From: Rachicladosporium sp. CCFEE 5018
Taxonomy: Eukaryota > Ascomycota > Dothideomycetes > Cladosporiales > Cladosporiaceae
Length of the DNA: 64,000 nucleotides
Direction: 5' to 3'
Assembly (NCBI GenBank): GCA_002077045.2
Contig: KZ111140.1
Coordinates: 1,470,285 to 1,534,284, forward strand
Positions within the stretch are counted from its first letter, which is position 1; each line of letters begins with the position of its first letter. Under the pieces are notes generated by a model that made no database searches, was not told where the DNA came from, and was given only the letters and a program-made list of their open reading frames with translations. The position numbers and the translations under genes were made by a program. Below are positions 11,475-23,309 of this stretch, in pieces.

Positions 11475-13155
11475 CTAGTGCTCAAGCAGTCTCAGCGAGC
11501 CCTGCACGACAACGTTCTCCAAGATCGATCCAGGCGGGATATCGATCGTGCTGCCTTCAGTCGCCACGATAATGACAGTCCCCTTCAACACCACCCCGCG
11601 CCCGAAGTTGACGGCACCGGTGACAGTGAGATGATCGAGCTCGAGGATCTTGGGAATGCTCGAAATGCGCGCCTGGAAGTTCGAAACCTTCTTGAAGTCG
11701 TTGCCGAGCTTGATGAGAGGAGCACCACCGAAGCGGTTGGTGTCCATCACTAGCTGGCCGTGCTTGAGAGCATACAGATCAGACTTGACGAGCATCAAGT
11801 CAGAGCAAGTCTTGACGGGCAAGAAGCGGCGACGCGGCACATTCACACCGTGAGCGTTGTTGAAGTGACGGATCGCAGCGCCAACAGCAGTCTCGAGCTG
11901 GACAATGCTAATATCCGCCTCGCCCTTCTTGTCCGCCGGGATCGTCTTGCCGTTGGGTATGATCTCCATGGCGAGCTCGTTGCTCTCCACAATGCGCTTG
12001 ACGGCGCGGAGGTTCATCCAGATGTTGTTGGTGTTGAAGTACTTGAACTTCTTGATCGACTTGAACTCGTTGACGTACTGCTTGGGCACCTGGGCGATTT
12101 CCAGCAGGCGGGCTTGGCCCTCGTAGTCGATGATTGTGCCACCCTTGACGTCGGCCTTGGTCTTATCTGTGAGCTCCATGATGTACTCTGAACGGGACTC
12201 GACCATGTGTTGGAGAATGTTCAAGTCGACAACAGCGCCGAGGTTGTCGGCGTTGGAGAGGAATACAATCTCGACGCCGCGCTCAAGGAGCTTGTCGAGG
12301 ATGCCGGAGTTATAGAGGGACTCGAAGACGTCGCCGTGACCGGGAGGGTACCAGTCGGAGATCTGCGAGTCGGCGGATTTGGGTGCGGGGAGGTTGGAGT
12401 CCTTGAGGATGCGGGGGTACTTGGACTGGTTGAAGGTCATGATGTCGATGTTGTGGCCCTCGTACTTCTTGATGATGTTGGCGGTGTCGACGTCGGTGTT
12501 GAAGGAGTTCATGAGCACGAACGGGACGTTGACGTCGTATGTGCGGTTGAGGTACTCGATCTGGCGGACTGACAGGTCAAGGAAGGACATGCCGTCGCGG
12601 ACCTCGATGACGACTTGGGGCCGACACAGCCCATGGAAGTACCGAGACCGCCATTGAGCTTGAGGACTGCGAGCTTGCTGAGGAACTCAACAGACTCGTT
12701 ATTTGCGAGGCTATTGTACTCCACAACCTGCTCTGGCTTGGGTGGGGAGATCTTGCTCCAGTCGATCTCGTTGCCCTTTGCCTTGTCGTTCAGGTAGCGG
12801 CGGAAGAGGGCGAAGAAGTTGTCCATCTCCGTCTCGAAGCGCTTCTTGTCCTTGGGGTCCTTGACCGTGTCGGCCAGGTTGTTGAGGGCATTGCGCATTT
12901 GCGATGCGGCTACCGATGTGGAGGTGTTCTCGAATGCCTGGCTGCATGTTAGGGTGCTGTCCAATGATGCCGAATTCGTGTCCCTCATCTGCTGCCGCTG
13001 CCTCACCCACTGCCACACCGTCTCACGCCATTGCGATCTGGAATTGTTTAATGACTTACCACATGGCTCTGGCTCTTTCCATGGTGCTTCTCGGCACCCA
13101 CCGATGCGCCGTTCTCATTCTTGAGGTGGCTCGGGATTGCGCTCTTGGTGGCCAT
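11475..13155 (-). CDS. UGP1: UTP-glucose-1-phosphate uridylyltransferase, apparent 1-nt frameshift
   Basis: Exon 1 is 13060-13155 (starts MATKSAIPSHLKNENG). An intron at 12938-13059 follows, then exon 2 runs from 12937 to the stop at 11475. The enzyme makes UDP-glucose for glycogen, cell-wall glucan and trehalose synthesis. The catalytic glycine-rich loop LKLNGGLGTSMGC is at about 12635-12660. Just after it, at about 12608-12616, the frame shifts by one base: upstream sequence reads through GPKSS into nonsense, while the conserved continuation MSFLDLSVRQIEYLN starts at 12590 in another frame. With a single base restored the protein would be about 520 residues, close to the family norm. No splice site pair explains the jump. 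A sequencing or assembly indel is most likely because the gene is normally essential. Confidence 0.88.
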
Positions 13156-14184
13156 GATGACTGATTGTGTGTGGTGGACAGGGTCGATGGGTTGTTACGA
13201 CTGACTAGAGGTCAAGGAGAAGTCAGTCGGCGTGCTCGAAGTGAACGATATAAATCTCATGCAAAGCTCACCGAAAGTAGCCGCGAAGGGTGCAGGTGGG
13301 GTCGATCCAAAGCTTCAGTTGCCGCAATCACTGATGGCAGGCTCGACGTGAAGGTGATTGCTCTTGCCGTGTTGTGTCGTGGCAAGTTATATGTACAGGC
13401 GGTGTTGTGAAGAGTCAAGTAGAGACAGGAGAAGCTGCACAGTCCTCGATACACTGCGAAGAATAGCAGCGATATTTATGATCGTCCACCCCCAGCCGCC
13501 ACTATGCACTGTGCGACCCGACTTGCCCCACCCAAAAAAAGTTGAAGCACCCGCCATGCAGGTCCCACGAGCTACCATTGCCGCCACTATCACGCTAGCA
13601 TGGCCTCCATTCAACGTGGCAATATAGCCTGATCCAGAACTGCTGTTCGTGTTGTTGGTCATGTTCGACAGTGCATGCGATTGGGGCTCAGCGATTGTCG
13701 AGACGTGTCTCTTCTATCGCCTGTATGGGCCCGGCTGTCTGCCAGATCCGGCAGCAGTCACGAAACGTGCCGGCTGTTAGCGTCAAAAGGCGCATCTCTT
13801 CCGGGCGATCAGTTTGATAGGCGGTGCGCCTCTACACCGACTTGCCGTTCATCAGCTTGCCATGACCCGTCCGTGAGCACCTCGTCTCTCGATATCTGCA
13901 CGTGCGACAGCCCGCGCCAACAGTGGTCAATGATCGAGACTGTGTCCGTGCGATTGTTCACTGCACGTTCTTTCGCGTCCGCATAGATTCGAAGCGCCTC
14001 AAGCCAACTGCCATCCTCGCTTCCAAACATCTCAATATCTCGACGGCGGGAGCCATCCGCTTGAGCATTTCTCGAGCACACCGCAATAGCGTGTCGTCCA
14101 TCTGAGGTACTCTTGAGGGACACAAGGTAGGTGGTCACAACGAAAATCTTCTCATATCTTTCACTGGATTGAGATTCCTTCACG
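13156..14184. other. Divergent intergenic region, UGP1 / FolB gene
   Basis: No gene is seen. Short frames on both strands have no recognisable product. It should contain both promoters. Confidence 0.5.
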
Positions 14185-15018
14185 ATGAGTGACGAATTAC
14201 AAGGAAGCTCGTCGCGACATCAATCTGCGGATCCAGACTTCGCAACCAGAGCAGAAAACAGCATCATCTCCGTGCAAGGCTTGCGACTGGATGCTGTGAC
14301 CGCACCCAACATATGGGGCGACGTGAAATCGCAACCAGCTACGATCAACATCAAGATCTATTTACGCGAAGCATTCAAATCCGCAGCCACAGCCGACGCA
14401 CTGGACAATAGCACCGTGCATTACGGCGAGTTGGCGAAGCGTATACGCAAAGCATCCTCCCAGTCTCCCGGCAGCAAATACCCCCTTGAGGACATCATCG
14501 AAAGTGCTGTAGGAACGACGGAGAACATCTCTCTCAACATTCTCGAAGTCGTGGCTGAGCTCGTATTGCCCAAGTCAAGCACCTACGGGCGGGCACTCAG
14601 TATTTCTGAGAGCCGCGTATTTGGGGACAAGAGTGGCACAGCTGCTGTCCGAGATCATGTCAAGTTTCAAGGACTACGTCTGATGGTGCTCGTCGGTGTC
14701 AACGCCTACGAACGGAGTGGCAAGCAGCCAGTAGTGCTTGACGTTCTTATTGGGCTTGACAATCCGATTGGAGGCTCTATTGCTACGATGGAACAGATTT
14801 TCCCGCTTGAGCGATTTCTGGCAGATGAGATTGAAAAGACGGCGTTTGAAACGTTGGAGTCGCTCGCAGAGCACGTGTATGCGTTGTTGCGTGGCAAGCT
14901 GGAGGCTATGCCTCTTGCCAGAGCGGATGTAGTTCAGCTGCTGTTTGAGAAGCCGGCTGCGATCGCATTTGCAGACGCTGCTGTAGTGCAGATACGGCGG
15001 CGCCTCACTCCGGGCTGA
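14185..15018 (+). CDS. Dihydroneopterin aldolase (FolB) domain protein
   Basis: Single exon, 277 residues. Two FolB-like units are visible. The first starts near residue 27 (IISVQGLRLDAVTAPNIWG) and the second near 160 (HVKFQGLRLMVLVGVNAYERSGKQPVVLDVLIG). FolB converts dihydroneopterin to hydroxymethyl-dihydropterin in folate synthesis. In most fungi this activity sits in a trifunctional FOL1 protein, and short stand-alone proteins with two FolB repeats also occur. The first unit is less conserved and carries an insertion, so whether it is catalytic is doubtful. Function in folate synthesis is therefore inference from the fold. Confidence 0.8.
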   Translation: MSDELQGSSSRHQSADPDFATRAENSIISVQGLRLDAVTAPNIWGDVKSQPATINIKIYLREAFKSAATADALDNSTVHYGELAKRIRKASSQSPGSKYPLEDIIESAVGTTENISLNILEVVAELVLPKSSTYGRALSISESRVFGDKSGTAAVRDHVKFQGLRLMVLVGVNAYERSGKQPVVLDVLIGLDNPIGGSIATMEQIFPLERFLADEIEKTAFETLESLAEHVYALLRGKLEAMPLARADVVQLLFEKPAAIAFADAAVVQIRRRLTPG

Positions 15019-15427
15019 GCCTAGATACACATAGTATCGCAAGGCCCATTGCGTGCTTCTCCGACAGTCTTGAGACATTCATATGCAGCTGTAAACGTAG
15101 CTACGATACCAGTTCCGGCCTTCGAACCGTCGCCGAGCTGTGCTGTTCATGTGCACGACCAACATCCGTCCCAACTGCCTCATAGTAGCCCTCGATTTCT
15201 CCACCCAGTCCCATTCTCTACTGCTGCTTAGTTGATCACATTGGCCGAACAACATGAAAGTAGATGAATGTTAATATGGCTTGGCATTGTTGCTAGCGTG
15301 CAGCTTGAGTCGGGTGGTGGAAGCTGTTTCTAGAAACATCCCGTTTGCAGGGCAGCTCACAACTCATATTACACCTCAGTGACTGCGCTTCTCCAAACAC
15401 TGTTGAATCCTCCAACATACACTAATC
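15019..15427. other. Intergenic, Sti1 promoter
   Basis: No gene is seen. It contains a heat-shock-element-like motif, listed separately. Confidence 0.5.
15328..15335 (+). promoter_or_regulatory. Heat-shock-element-like motif upstream of Sti1
   Basis: A TTCTAGAA inverted pair, the core of an Hsf1 site, lies 93 bp before the Sti1 start. A third unit is only partly matched. Sti1 is a known heat-shock-factor target in yeast, which supports the reading. A lone 8-bp motif is weak evidence. Confidence 0.45.
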
Positions 15428-17254
15428 ATGGCGGACGCACTCAAAGCAGAGGGCAACAAGCTCTTTGCAGCAAAAGACTTCACAGGCGCAGTGTAAGTGT
15501 TTAGCTACTTCACCCTAGTCACTACAGCTATACTGATATACATTCACAGCGAGAAATTCACACAAGCGATCGAGCAAGATCCTACAAACCACGTGCTCTA
15601 CTCTAACCGCTCTGGCGCCTACGCATCACTCAAACAATACGAGAAGGCCGCCGACGACGGCACGAAGTGCACAGAGCTCAAGCCGGACTGGTCGAAAGGC
15701 TGGGGAAGAAAGGGCACAGCGCTGCACGGTACGGGAGATCTTGTTGGTGCTACAGATGCGTTCGAGGAGGCTGTCAAGCTGGACCCGGCAAACGCATCGG
15801 CCAAGTCTGGGCTTGAGGCAGTGAAGAGGGCAGTAGAGGCAGAGGCACGGGCAGATGGCATGGACGACCCGAGTGGTGGACTGGGCAGCATGTTCAACGA
15901 TCCCAAGATGATGGAGAAGCTCGCCAACAACCCGAAGACGTCTGCGTTCCTGGGCGACAGTGCGTTCATGGCGAAGCTGAATGGGTTGAAGACGAATCCG
16001 AATGCTATGGGAGAGGCTATGGGTGATCCGAGGTTCCTGCAGGTCATGAGTGTGTTGCTGGGGATTGACATGTCGTTTGGCAATCCTGGAGACATGGCAG
16101 CTGAGGGCGGTGCGGCGACGAAGAATGGTGCAAGGGTGGAAGAGGAGGATGAAGAGATGCCCGACTTGCAGCCAGCATCGAAAGCGGCGCCGGCACAGCC
16201 GAAGAAGGCGCCTGAGCCGGAGCCAGAACCTGAGCCCGTGGACGAGGAGGCACTCGCTGCGAAGAAGGCCAAGGAGGATGCAGACACAGAGAAGGCTGCA
16301 GGCACGGCAGCATACAAGAAGCGCTCCTTCGATGAAGCCATTGCACACTACACCAAAGCATGGGATCTGCACAAAGACATCACATACCTCACCAACCGCA
16401 GCGCCGCAAACTTCGAGAAAGGCGACTACGATGCCTGCATAGCAGACTGCAAGCAAGCCATCGACTACGGCCGTGAAGTTTACGCCGACTTCAAGATCAT
16501 CGCCAAAGCCTACGGCCGCATGGGCAGCACCTACGAGAAGCAAGGCGACCTCGCCAACGCCGTCGAGTACTACCAGCGCTCCCTGACCGAGCACCGCACA
16601 CCTGACATCCTTAACAAGCTCCGCGCCGCCGAAAAAGCCAAGATAACAGCCGCTCGCAACGCCTACCTCTCCCCCGAAAAAGCCGAAGAAGCCCGCGAAC
16701 TCGGCAACCAGAAGTTCAAAGAGTCAGACTGGCCCGCAGCTGTAGAAGCCTACTCCGAGATGATCAAACGCGCGCCCGAAGACCCACGCGGCTACTCCAA
16801 CCGCGCCGCCTGCTTGATAAAACTCCTCACCTATCCCTCCGCCGTCGCGGACTGCGACGAAGCCCTCACCCGCGATCCCACATTCATCCGCGCCTACCTC
16901 CGCAAAGCCCAAGCCCTCTTCGCCATGAAGGAGTACAACAAGTGTCTCGATGCTTGTACGGCGGCTTCGCAGCACGACAAGGATGGCAAGAACGCGAGGG
17001 AGATCCAGCAGCAGAGCCAGAAGGCGTTGAGTGCGCAGTATGAGGCGCAAGAGGGGGAGAGTGAGGAGCAGGCTCAAGAGAGGATCCAGCGGGATCCGGA
17101 TATCATGCGGATTTTGGGTGATCCGGTTATGCAGAGTATTTTGCAGCAGGCTAAGGGGGACCCTAAGGCGCTGCAGGATCATATGCGGAATCCGGAGATT
17201 GCGGCCAAGGTGCAGAAGTTGATGGCTGCGGGAGTCATCAAGATGGGGAGGTGA
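15428..17254 (+). CDS. STI1: Hsp90/Hsp70 co-chaperone Sti1 (Hop)
   Basis: Exon 1 is 15428-15492 and exon 2 is 15550-17254, with a 57-bp intron. The product is 589 residues. It starts MADALKAEGNKLFAAKDFTGAV, the first TPR helix pair. TPR1 is followed by a DP domain with NDPKMMEKLANNP, then an acidic and Pro-rich linker (EPEPEPEP), TPR2A from about residue 270, TPR2B from about 400, and a C-terminal DP domain (DPDIMRILGDPVMQSIL). It links Hsp70 to Hsp90 in the cytosol and passes clients between them. Length and domain order match the yeast protein. The short first exon is needed to complete the first TPR and is supported by the conserved start. Confidence 0.96.
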
Positions 17255-17475
17255 GAAGAACTTGCTGGTAGTGTAAGATGATGGAGTCCCGGGAAGCATC
17301 GCTGGGCGACATGGTGATGTTGATTAGCTCACAATCGTATAGCATGATACACTTGCTTGCTCAGTCTTGTCACACGTTCCATGTTCCAGAAGTGCACCAC
17401 GCTGTTTGATCGATGTAGAACAGTGCTCAGTACGCTTTGCAGTATCTACATATATACACAGCTCCACCGTCTCCC

Positions 17476-18681
17476 TTACCCCGTGAAACCTCTCCTCTCA
17501 GCACCAGCAAAGAACGCCCTCGCATCCTCCACGATCCTGACTGGTGCCTGAAACGACAGGCTATGCGGCCCTCCATCCTTCTTCCTCCACCAAGTCATCG
17601 CCTCTCCAGCAACCTTGGTCTCTTTGTAGACTGGGAGCTCTTCCTTAACGAGTTGCCACCACCCTTTCGCCAGTTTCTCGAGTAGCTCCTCACCATCCGC
17701 AGCAGGCGTCTGATGCCCACATCCTACCTTTACTCGTTTCGCGACCACCGTCCATTCCCCAGCACCCGTTTCCTCGGCCTTTGCCACAGCCTCGGCGTTC
17801 TTAGACTTCACAAATTGAAGCAGTTTACCCATGCTGTAAGCCCACTCTACCAGATCCCCCTGGCCCGGTCCCCAGATGATAGGCATACCCTGCTCGCCTT
17901 CCTCGTAGAAGCTGTCACCAACATAAAGATGCATCTCCCCTTCATCATACCACGCCAGCTCATCGGGCGTGTGGCCTGGCGTGGCTATCACCGTAACACC
18001 CAAATCCACCCGCTCTCCCTCACCGCCCTTCGGCTGCCCCGGCATCGGCAACGGCCATCTCAGCCGCTCGAACGACTCAGCCCAGTGCGTCACAGAAAAG
18101 TACGGCGTCGATTTGCCGATGGCATCAAAGTAGCTGTGCTTGGGCAGATTCGATTCTATGAAATCCCGACCGTAGCCCGAGGCGAGGATCGAAGTCTGCC
18201 CGCCGCGGAGGAATTGGGCAACGCCGCCGATGTGGTCGTAGTGGCAGTGCGTGCAGATTGTGAGGTAGGTACGTTTGCCACCGGGGTTGAGAGGAGAATT
18301 GTTATTGCAGGGGAGGGGGCAGGATTCGAGGTACTCGCGAAGGTGGATATAGCGGTCTGGTGAAGTGTTAGTGGCAGTACTTGGAGATTTGCCAATGGGC
18401 ATGTGTTGGCAATGTATGTGCGCATTCGGACATTACGGAGCGAGCGGCGCTTCAAACGAGAGCATTCCAACAGTTATAGGAACGCAGGATGATGGGAGAA
18501 GTGACTGACCATGCTTCTTCTTCTCACTGGGCTCGTCGCAGCCAGTGTCAGTTATAATACAGACGTCTGCTGTTGGGTGTAGCTTGATGTAGATGTGCGG
18601 GTATTCATCATACACTTCGTCTTCGATAAGTAGGAAGGTTGTGGAGTTGAGCTTTGACGCTGTGAAGGTACTGCTCGGCAT
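17476..18681 (-). CDS. Metallo-beta-lactamase-fold hydrolase
   Basis: Exon 1 is 18510-18681 and exon 2 is 17476-18356, with a 153-bp intron. The product is 350 residues. The metal site is clear: HCHYDHIGG (HxHxDH), then GHTPDEL for the third histidine, then the Asp in LYVGDSFYEEG, and a later GCGHQTPA. These define the MBL superfamily of glyoxalase II, lactonase and other hydrolases. The exact reaction cannot be told. It ends 221 bp from the end of Sti1, tail to tail. Confidence 0.85.
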
Positions 18682-18958
18682 TGTGTATCGATTGCAGTGA
18701 ACAGCTCAGCATGAGCGAGCAAGAAAAGTGTAATTAACTATATCGATTGAGCTTCGATGCTTGAGTTGGGCAGAGTCTCAATGGCTTCGAACTGGCAGTA
18801 GCTCGATCGGGAAGGTCGATCACGGCTGCAAGGACGGAGTTGGTGGCTGAACAGGAAGCGAAGGCAAGGATTTAATAACAGACTAGCGATGATAAATACG
18901 ACACTTCCGATCTATCCCTTTCCACATTCTCCTGGTTAGTTCCACGCCACGATCACGC

Positions 18959-21218
18959 TTAAGCTGGAATCCCGGTAGCATTCAATGCCAACAGACTGAA
19001 CCACCCGCCCGCGACCGGCCGCGCCTGGAACGCAGGCAGCCCAGCTTGCTGCGCATATGCTCCCGTGATAGTATCGAACAGATCCGTCACTGGGCCCCGT
19101 GTGCTCGTAGCTCCGATCCACTTCGCCAATGTGCCAATGAACATGTTCCTGGTGTCAGTGTTTGAGATAGCAGCACACCACATCTCCCAGTCGTTCTTCG
19201 AGTATACGTGCCGGGTATCGAGTGGAACACCGTACTCGTTCGCAACAGTAGGATAGAAGTTGGACTGCATCTCGTAGACTGAGCGAGGTACAAGGTGAGT
19301 TTGCACAAGGGCGTCGGCGTAGAGATTGTAGAGCAGGCCGTGAGTGTCGTTCTGGCCGTAGGACAGAGTGGTGTGTCGTGGGTTGGCATCCTGAGCAATG
19401 CCTAGGCTCTGCCATTGTGCGATGTAGGACGTGGCGATCGAAGAGAAGTTCGCGCCATCCGCGGCATTGCCAGTCATGATGGAGATGATGGACATGGCTT
19501 GAATACCAATAACACCCTTGAGCGCAAGATCGGTCTGATTGGCAAGCGCGCCTGCGAAGTCATCGGTGGAGATCTGATTGGTAGGAATGAGAGCCATGTC
19601 TACCAGAAAGCCAGTCCACTGCTTAAGCAAGGCGTAATGCTGGGAGAGATAGCCGGTGTCACCAGTCTTCTGGGCGTATGCCAAAGCCATGATCACCATG
19701 TTGCCACACTCTTCGAGTGGGTAATAGCCATCAACGCCATCTGCGTGACCGGTGGCGTTCGGGAAGTGTAGGCCGATGTCATGTATGGCATATGGCTGAG
19801 GCCATTGACCGTCGTCTTGTACTTGGAAAATGGGGTCGAGGAGGAGTTTGAACCAAGACGGGTTGAAGTACAGCATGGCTGGCATGAGCGGATAGATAAC
19901 ATCAACAGTGTTCATGTTGCCATTCGACGAGATCTCCTTCATGAAGATGTACGGGTCCGCGGTCGTGCCGGCAACCTGGAAAGCCGCGAACATCTGGCGG
20001 ACGGCGAGTGAGACAATGGTGAGGTAGTCCTGACCGCCTGCCGCCACAGCATCGGCGGTCACTTTGCTGTCCAGGTTGACACAGCCGTTGTAGACGTCGC
20101 GGAAGTTGCCATAGAAGGCAGATAGAGCGTCGAGGTCGTTGGCGTACTGCGTGGCCCAGAGACTCTGCACTGGCTGCACGCCGTTACCAGTGCCATCGAA
20201 CTGGATACTGTCTCGTTGGGAGAGGAACAGGGAGAAGACCGAGTTCACTGCATTAGTGCCGACAGATCCGTAATCGACGCTTAGGCCAAACACGGGGTAG
20301 CGGTCGTTGATAGCGCGAAAGTTGGGATCGGCCGAGTTGTCGAGCGCTCCAGTAGAAGTGAACTTGCTGCGAACGTCACCATCTGCGCCAGACATGTGAG
20401 TGAGACCATTGCTGTTGGACACGGCGTAATACCACTCGCCCCATTCGGCCTGATCGGCGACCTCAGAGTATGCTGCTTGGACGCTGCGGGCAAAGTGGTG
20501 GTATGCTACGTTACCACTGGTGCCATAGTTCCATCTGACAGTCTGAGAACGATCTCCTGAAGCCCACTCTGTGCAATGTCAGTGACTGTTTCCTTATGGT
20601 AGATCATGGGTGACTGACCAGCTGAGACATCGGTGTAGACTTGAACGTCGTGCTGATTGCCATCGGTGGATTTGACATTAACTGCCATGTAAGAGATCGG
20701 CGCACTCTGGGCGATCAAGTCGTTCGGCGTTACTGGTGATAGAAAGACGACTTCCAGCGAGACCTTGCCACCAACGTCGAAACCGAAGATCGATCGCGTT
20801 GACGTGTAGGCGGCCGACGTCTGCTTGGCGACTTCAGGCAGAGGATTCGGATTGCCCATGAAGGTGTACGTAGTGTTGTCGACTCGGATCAGCCCAGTCC
20901 AACCGGTGACAGCGCCGCTAGTCGTACATTAGTATAAGTCGTAACCATTGCAGGAGACGATCGACCTACGTCCAAAAGCTTGGCCATTGGCCTGCCAAGT
21001 AGCCACCGTTGCCGCCATCACTGCCGGCTCTCTGCCATGCTACAGTTCTGTTAGTGGCATAGTAGATTGTTGGAAGCTCGCTGGACCTTACTGCTGAGGT
21101 AGGGAGACCTGACGGCTAGAGGTATAGCTGGCGGTCTGGTCGGCCCAAAGCTGGATTGAGCCGTAGCAAAGGCTGCCGCAAGAGAGACTAGCTGAGTCGG
21201 CTTCGTAAGTGACAACAT
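18959..21218 (-). CDS. Secreted glutaminase A-like protein, block A copy
   Basis: Four exons: 21092-21218, 20970-21039, 20619-20917 and 18959-20568. Introns are 50-52 bp. The product is 701 residues. The N-terminus MLSLTKPTQLVSLAAAFATAQS is a signal peptide. The order PLAVRSPYLSTW, TGAVTGWTGLIRVD, then a long C-terminal part with DGYYPLEECGNMVIMALAYAQKTGD matches the fungal GtaA group (DUF5127, DUF4965, DUF1793). These are extracellular or wall-linked proteins, some of which deamidate glutamine. All four splices restore the conserved frame. The start at 21218 is fixed by the signal peptide. A second copy, cut by the assembly gap, begins at 43992. Confidence 0.9.
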
Positions 21219-22269
21219 GGTGATGGATTTGAGAAAGGATGGATGAGCCGAAATGCTTGAGAGGATACCATGCTCGACGACTTATATGAATGTCGTCCTC
21301 CCATGCTGTGTGGTCACCACACGCCTAGCGCCACATATGACCAGTCTTGGCTAGCCACTTACCGTCCTGAGATGTTACTCTGCCTGGTAGAGGTAGCGTG
21401 TTCCCGTGACGACTCGTACTGATGCGGGCACTGCAATTCAGCTGTAGAAGGCGAAGTGCCGTGAATGGACGGACTGGTTGAAACGAACCTTGCCAGCCAA
21501 GATTGTGCAGTGTCTGCAGACATGATCGTGAAGGCCCCGGGGATGGCTCACGTGCCGCATGACAGACAATTGGGAATCCCGAGCAGCGGACAGGTCCCAA
21601 TTGCGTGCAAAGCTACCACTGCGGTGGACAGGGCACAGCGCTGTGTACAGTGGCCGCCAATCCGCATGCTGGTAGAATCGTTCTCGAGTGTTCGCCGCGA
21701 AAACATGCTGTGGTCCAGGCGGTCGTGCATGTGTCGGTACGGGGTCAAGTGTGGCACCTAGATCCTTCGGTCGAAAGTCAAGCTCTGTCGTCGCAGTCGG
21801 TCCGCAAACCCGACAAAGCAGCGCAACGTCTAGTGACCGGTCCGAGAACTTGGTGCTATGGAATACGGAAGCCTTCTTGGACTCACGTGCGTACCGATGG
21901 CGCTTACAAACGAGCCACGTTCAAGCTGTGCTCTTTGTCCGTGTCTCGACATTTTGTTCGAGGTAGACTGTGAGAGGCGCGCGATGGCGTTCGATGCATC
22001 AAACACCATGATGTGCGAGACACCACATGTACTTCGAGCCAATGCATCATGATGATCAAGCACAGTGTGTCGTACACAAGAGAAACAGGAAGCAAGAAAG
22101 ATCATCAAGATTCACGGCATCCCCGGCTCGCACCCGCTCGGATCTCCCATTCTATCGGTACGCCAGCGCCGACATATTATTGCCAAGTCTCGGACATGTT
22201 CATCTGCCTTCGTCAATGCTCGCACCCAATCTCGCACAAGCAACTTGACAATCTGACGAGAACACGAGC
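21219..22269. other. Divergent intergenic region, glutaminase / Rib7, block A
   Basis: No gene is seen. It aligns with 45189-46238 but with many small indels and substitutions, more than in the flanking glutaminase exons. Confidence 0.55.
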
Positions 22270-23049
22270 ATGTCCGAAACACTAGCTCTCAGCTCCGAAG
22301 ACCTCGCATTTCTGGGTCCTTACCTTCCTCCATCAAGTCTTGACTCTCTACAGCACCCAGATGGCCCTGGGGCCGCTTGCAAGCTTCCCTTCACGACGTT
22401 GACCTACGCCTGTTCATTGGACGGTCGCATATCCCTCGCTCCTGGCACTCGGACCGCTCTATCTGGTCCCGAATCCAAGTCCTTGACCCACTACCTCCGG
22501 CTGCACCACGATGCAATCTTGATCGGTGTCGGGACCGCGATTGCCGATAACCCAAGTCTCAACTGCCGATATCCTGGCGCTGCGCTTGAAGCTCAGCCGA
22601 GGCCTGTGATCGTGGATCCGAAGGCACGGTGGGGGAGGCATGGGGAGGTTGTGAGGCTTTTTGGGGAAGGGAAGGGGCTAGAGCCGTGGGTGCTTGTGGG
22701 AGAGGGGGTGGAAGCAGTTGCTGGGTCGGGGAAGTTGGAAGGCGTGGAAGTTCTTGAGCTGAAGACTACAGAATCGCAGGGAGCGCGGTTTGCGTGGCGT
22801 GAGGTGTTCGAGATGCTTGCCAAACGTGGCGTGAGGAATGTCATGATTGAGGGTGGAGCGAGTGTGATCAACGATCTACTGGCGAACAAACGTGATATCA
22901 TAGACTCGGTTATAGTCACTGTAGCGCCTACATGGCTGGGTGAGGGCGCTGTGGCTGCTTCGCCAGCGAAGTCAGTAGCGGCGATGACGGATGTGAAGTG
23001 GCGACAATTCGGCGCTGATGCAGTGGTGTGTGGAAGGCTGCCCAGATGA
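22270..23049 (+). CDS. RIB7: 2,5-diamino-6-ribosylamino-4(3H)-pyrimidinone 5'-phosphate reductase, block A
   Basis: Single exon, 259 residues, near the length of fungal Rib7. It performs the NADPH-dependent side-chain reduction in riboflavin synthesis. RibD C-terminal-type motifs are clear: TTLTYACSLDGRIS, DAILIGVGTAIADNPSL, RPVIVDP, and MIEGGASVINDLL followed by DSVIVTVAPTWLGEGA. The copy at 46239 differs by roughly 30 residues, mostly in the middle and near residues 27-37. The last ~55 residues are identical, and the DNA there is also nearly identical. Both copies look functional. Confidence 0.92.
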   Translation: MSETLALSSEDLAFLGPYLPPSSLDSLQHPDGPGAACKLPFTTLTYACSLDGRISLAPGTRTALSGPESKSLTHYLRLHHDAILIGVGTAIADNPSLNCRYPGAALEAQPRPVIVDPKARWGRHGEVVRLFGEGKGLEPWVLVGEGVEAVAGSGKLEGVEVLELKTTESQGARFAWREVFEMLAKRGVRNVMIEGGASVINDLLANKRDIIDSVIVTVAPTWLGEGAVAASPAKSVAAMTDVKWRQFGADAVVCGRLPR

Positions 23050-23309
23050 CTACGATCCTCTACCAGCCTTTGAGACACTTCTGAAAAGCGTCATCAACAT
23101 CACGAAGAATTCGGCCCGATAATGTCATGACTTGAACTTGATACAAAAGGCCACAGCCATGTACAAGAAGCTAGAAGGAAACAACTTGGCGACCGCCATC
23201 GTGACACACCGCCTTCGACCTTCCCCGCCCATCCCGACCTCTCGTTTGACCATGTCCTTGAATGACCAGAACGCCTCGCTAAAGACCCATCATACCCCGG
23301 CACAATACC

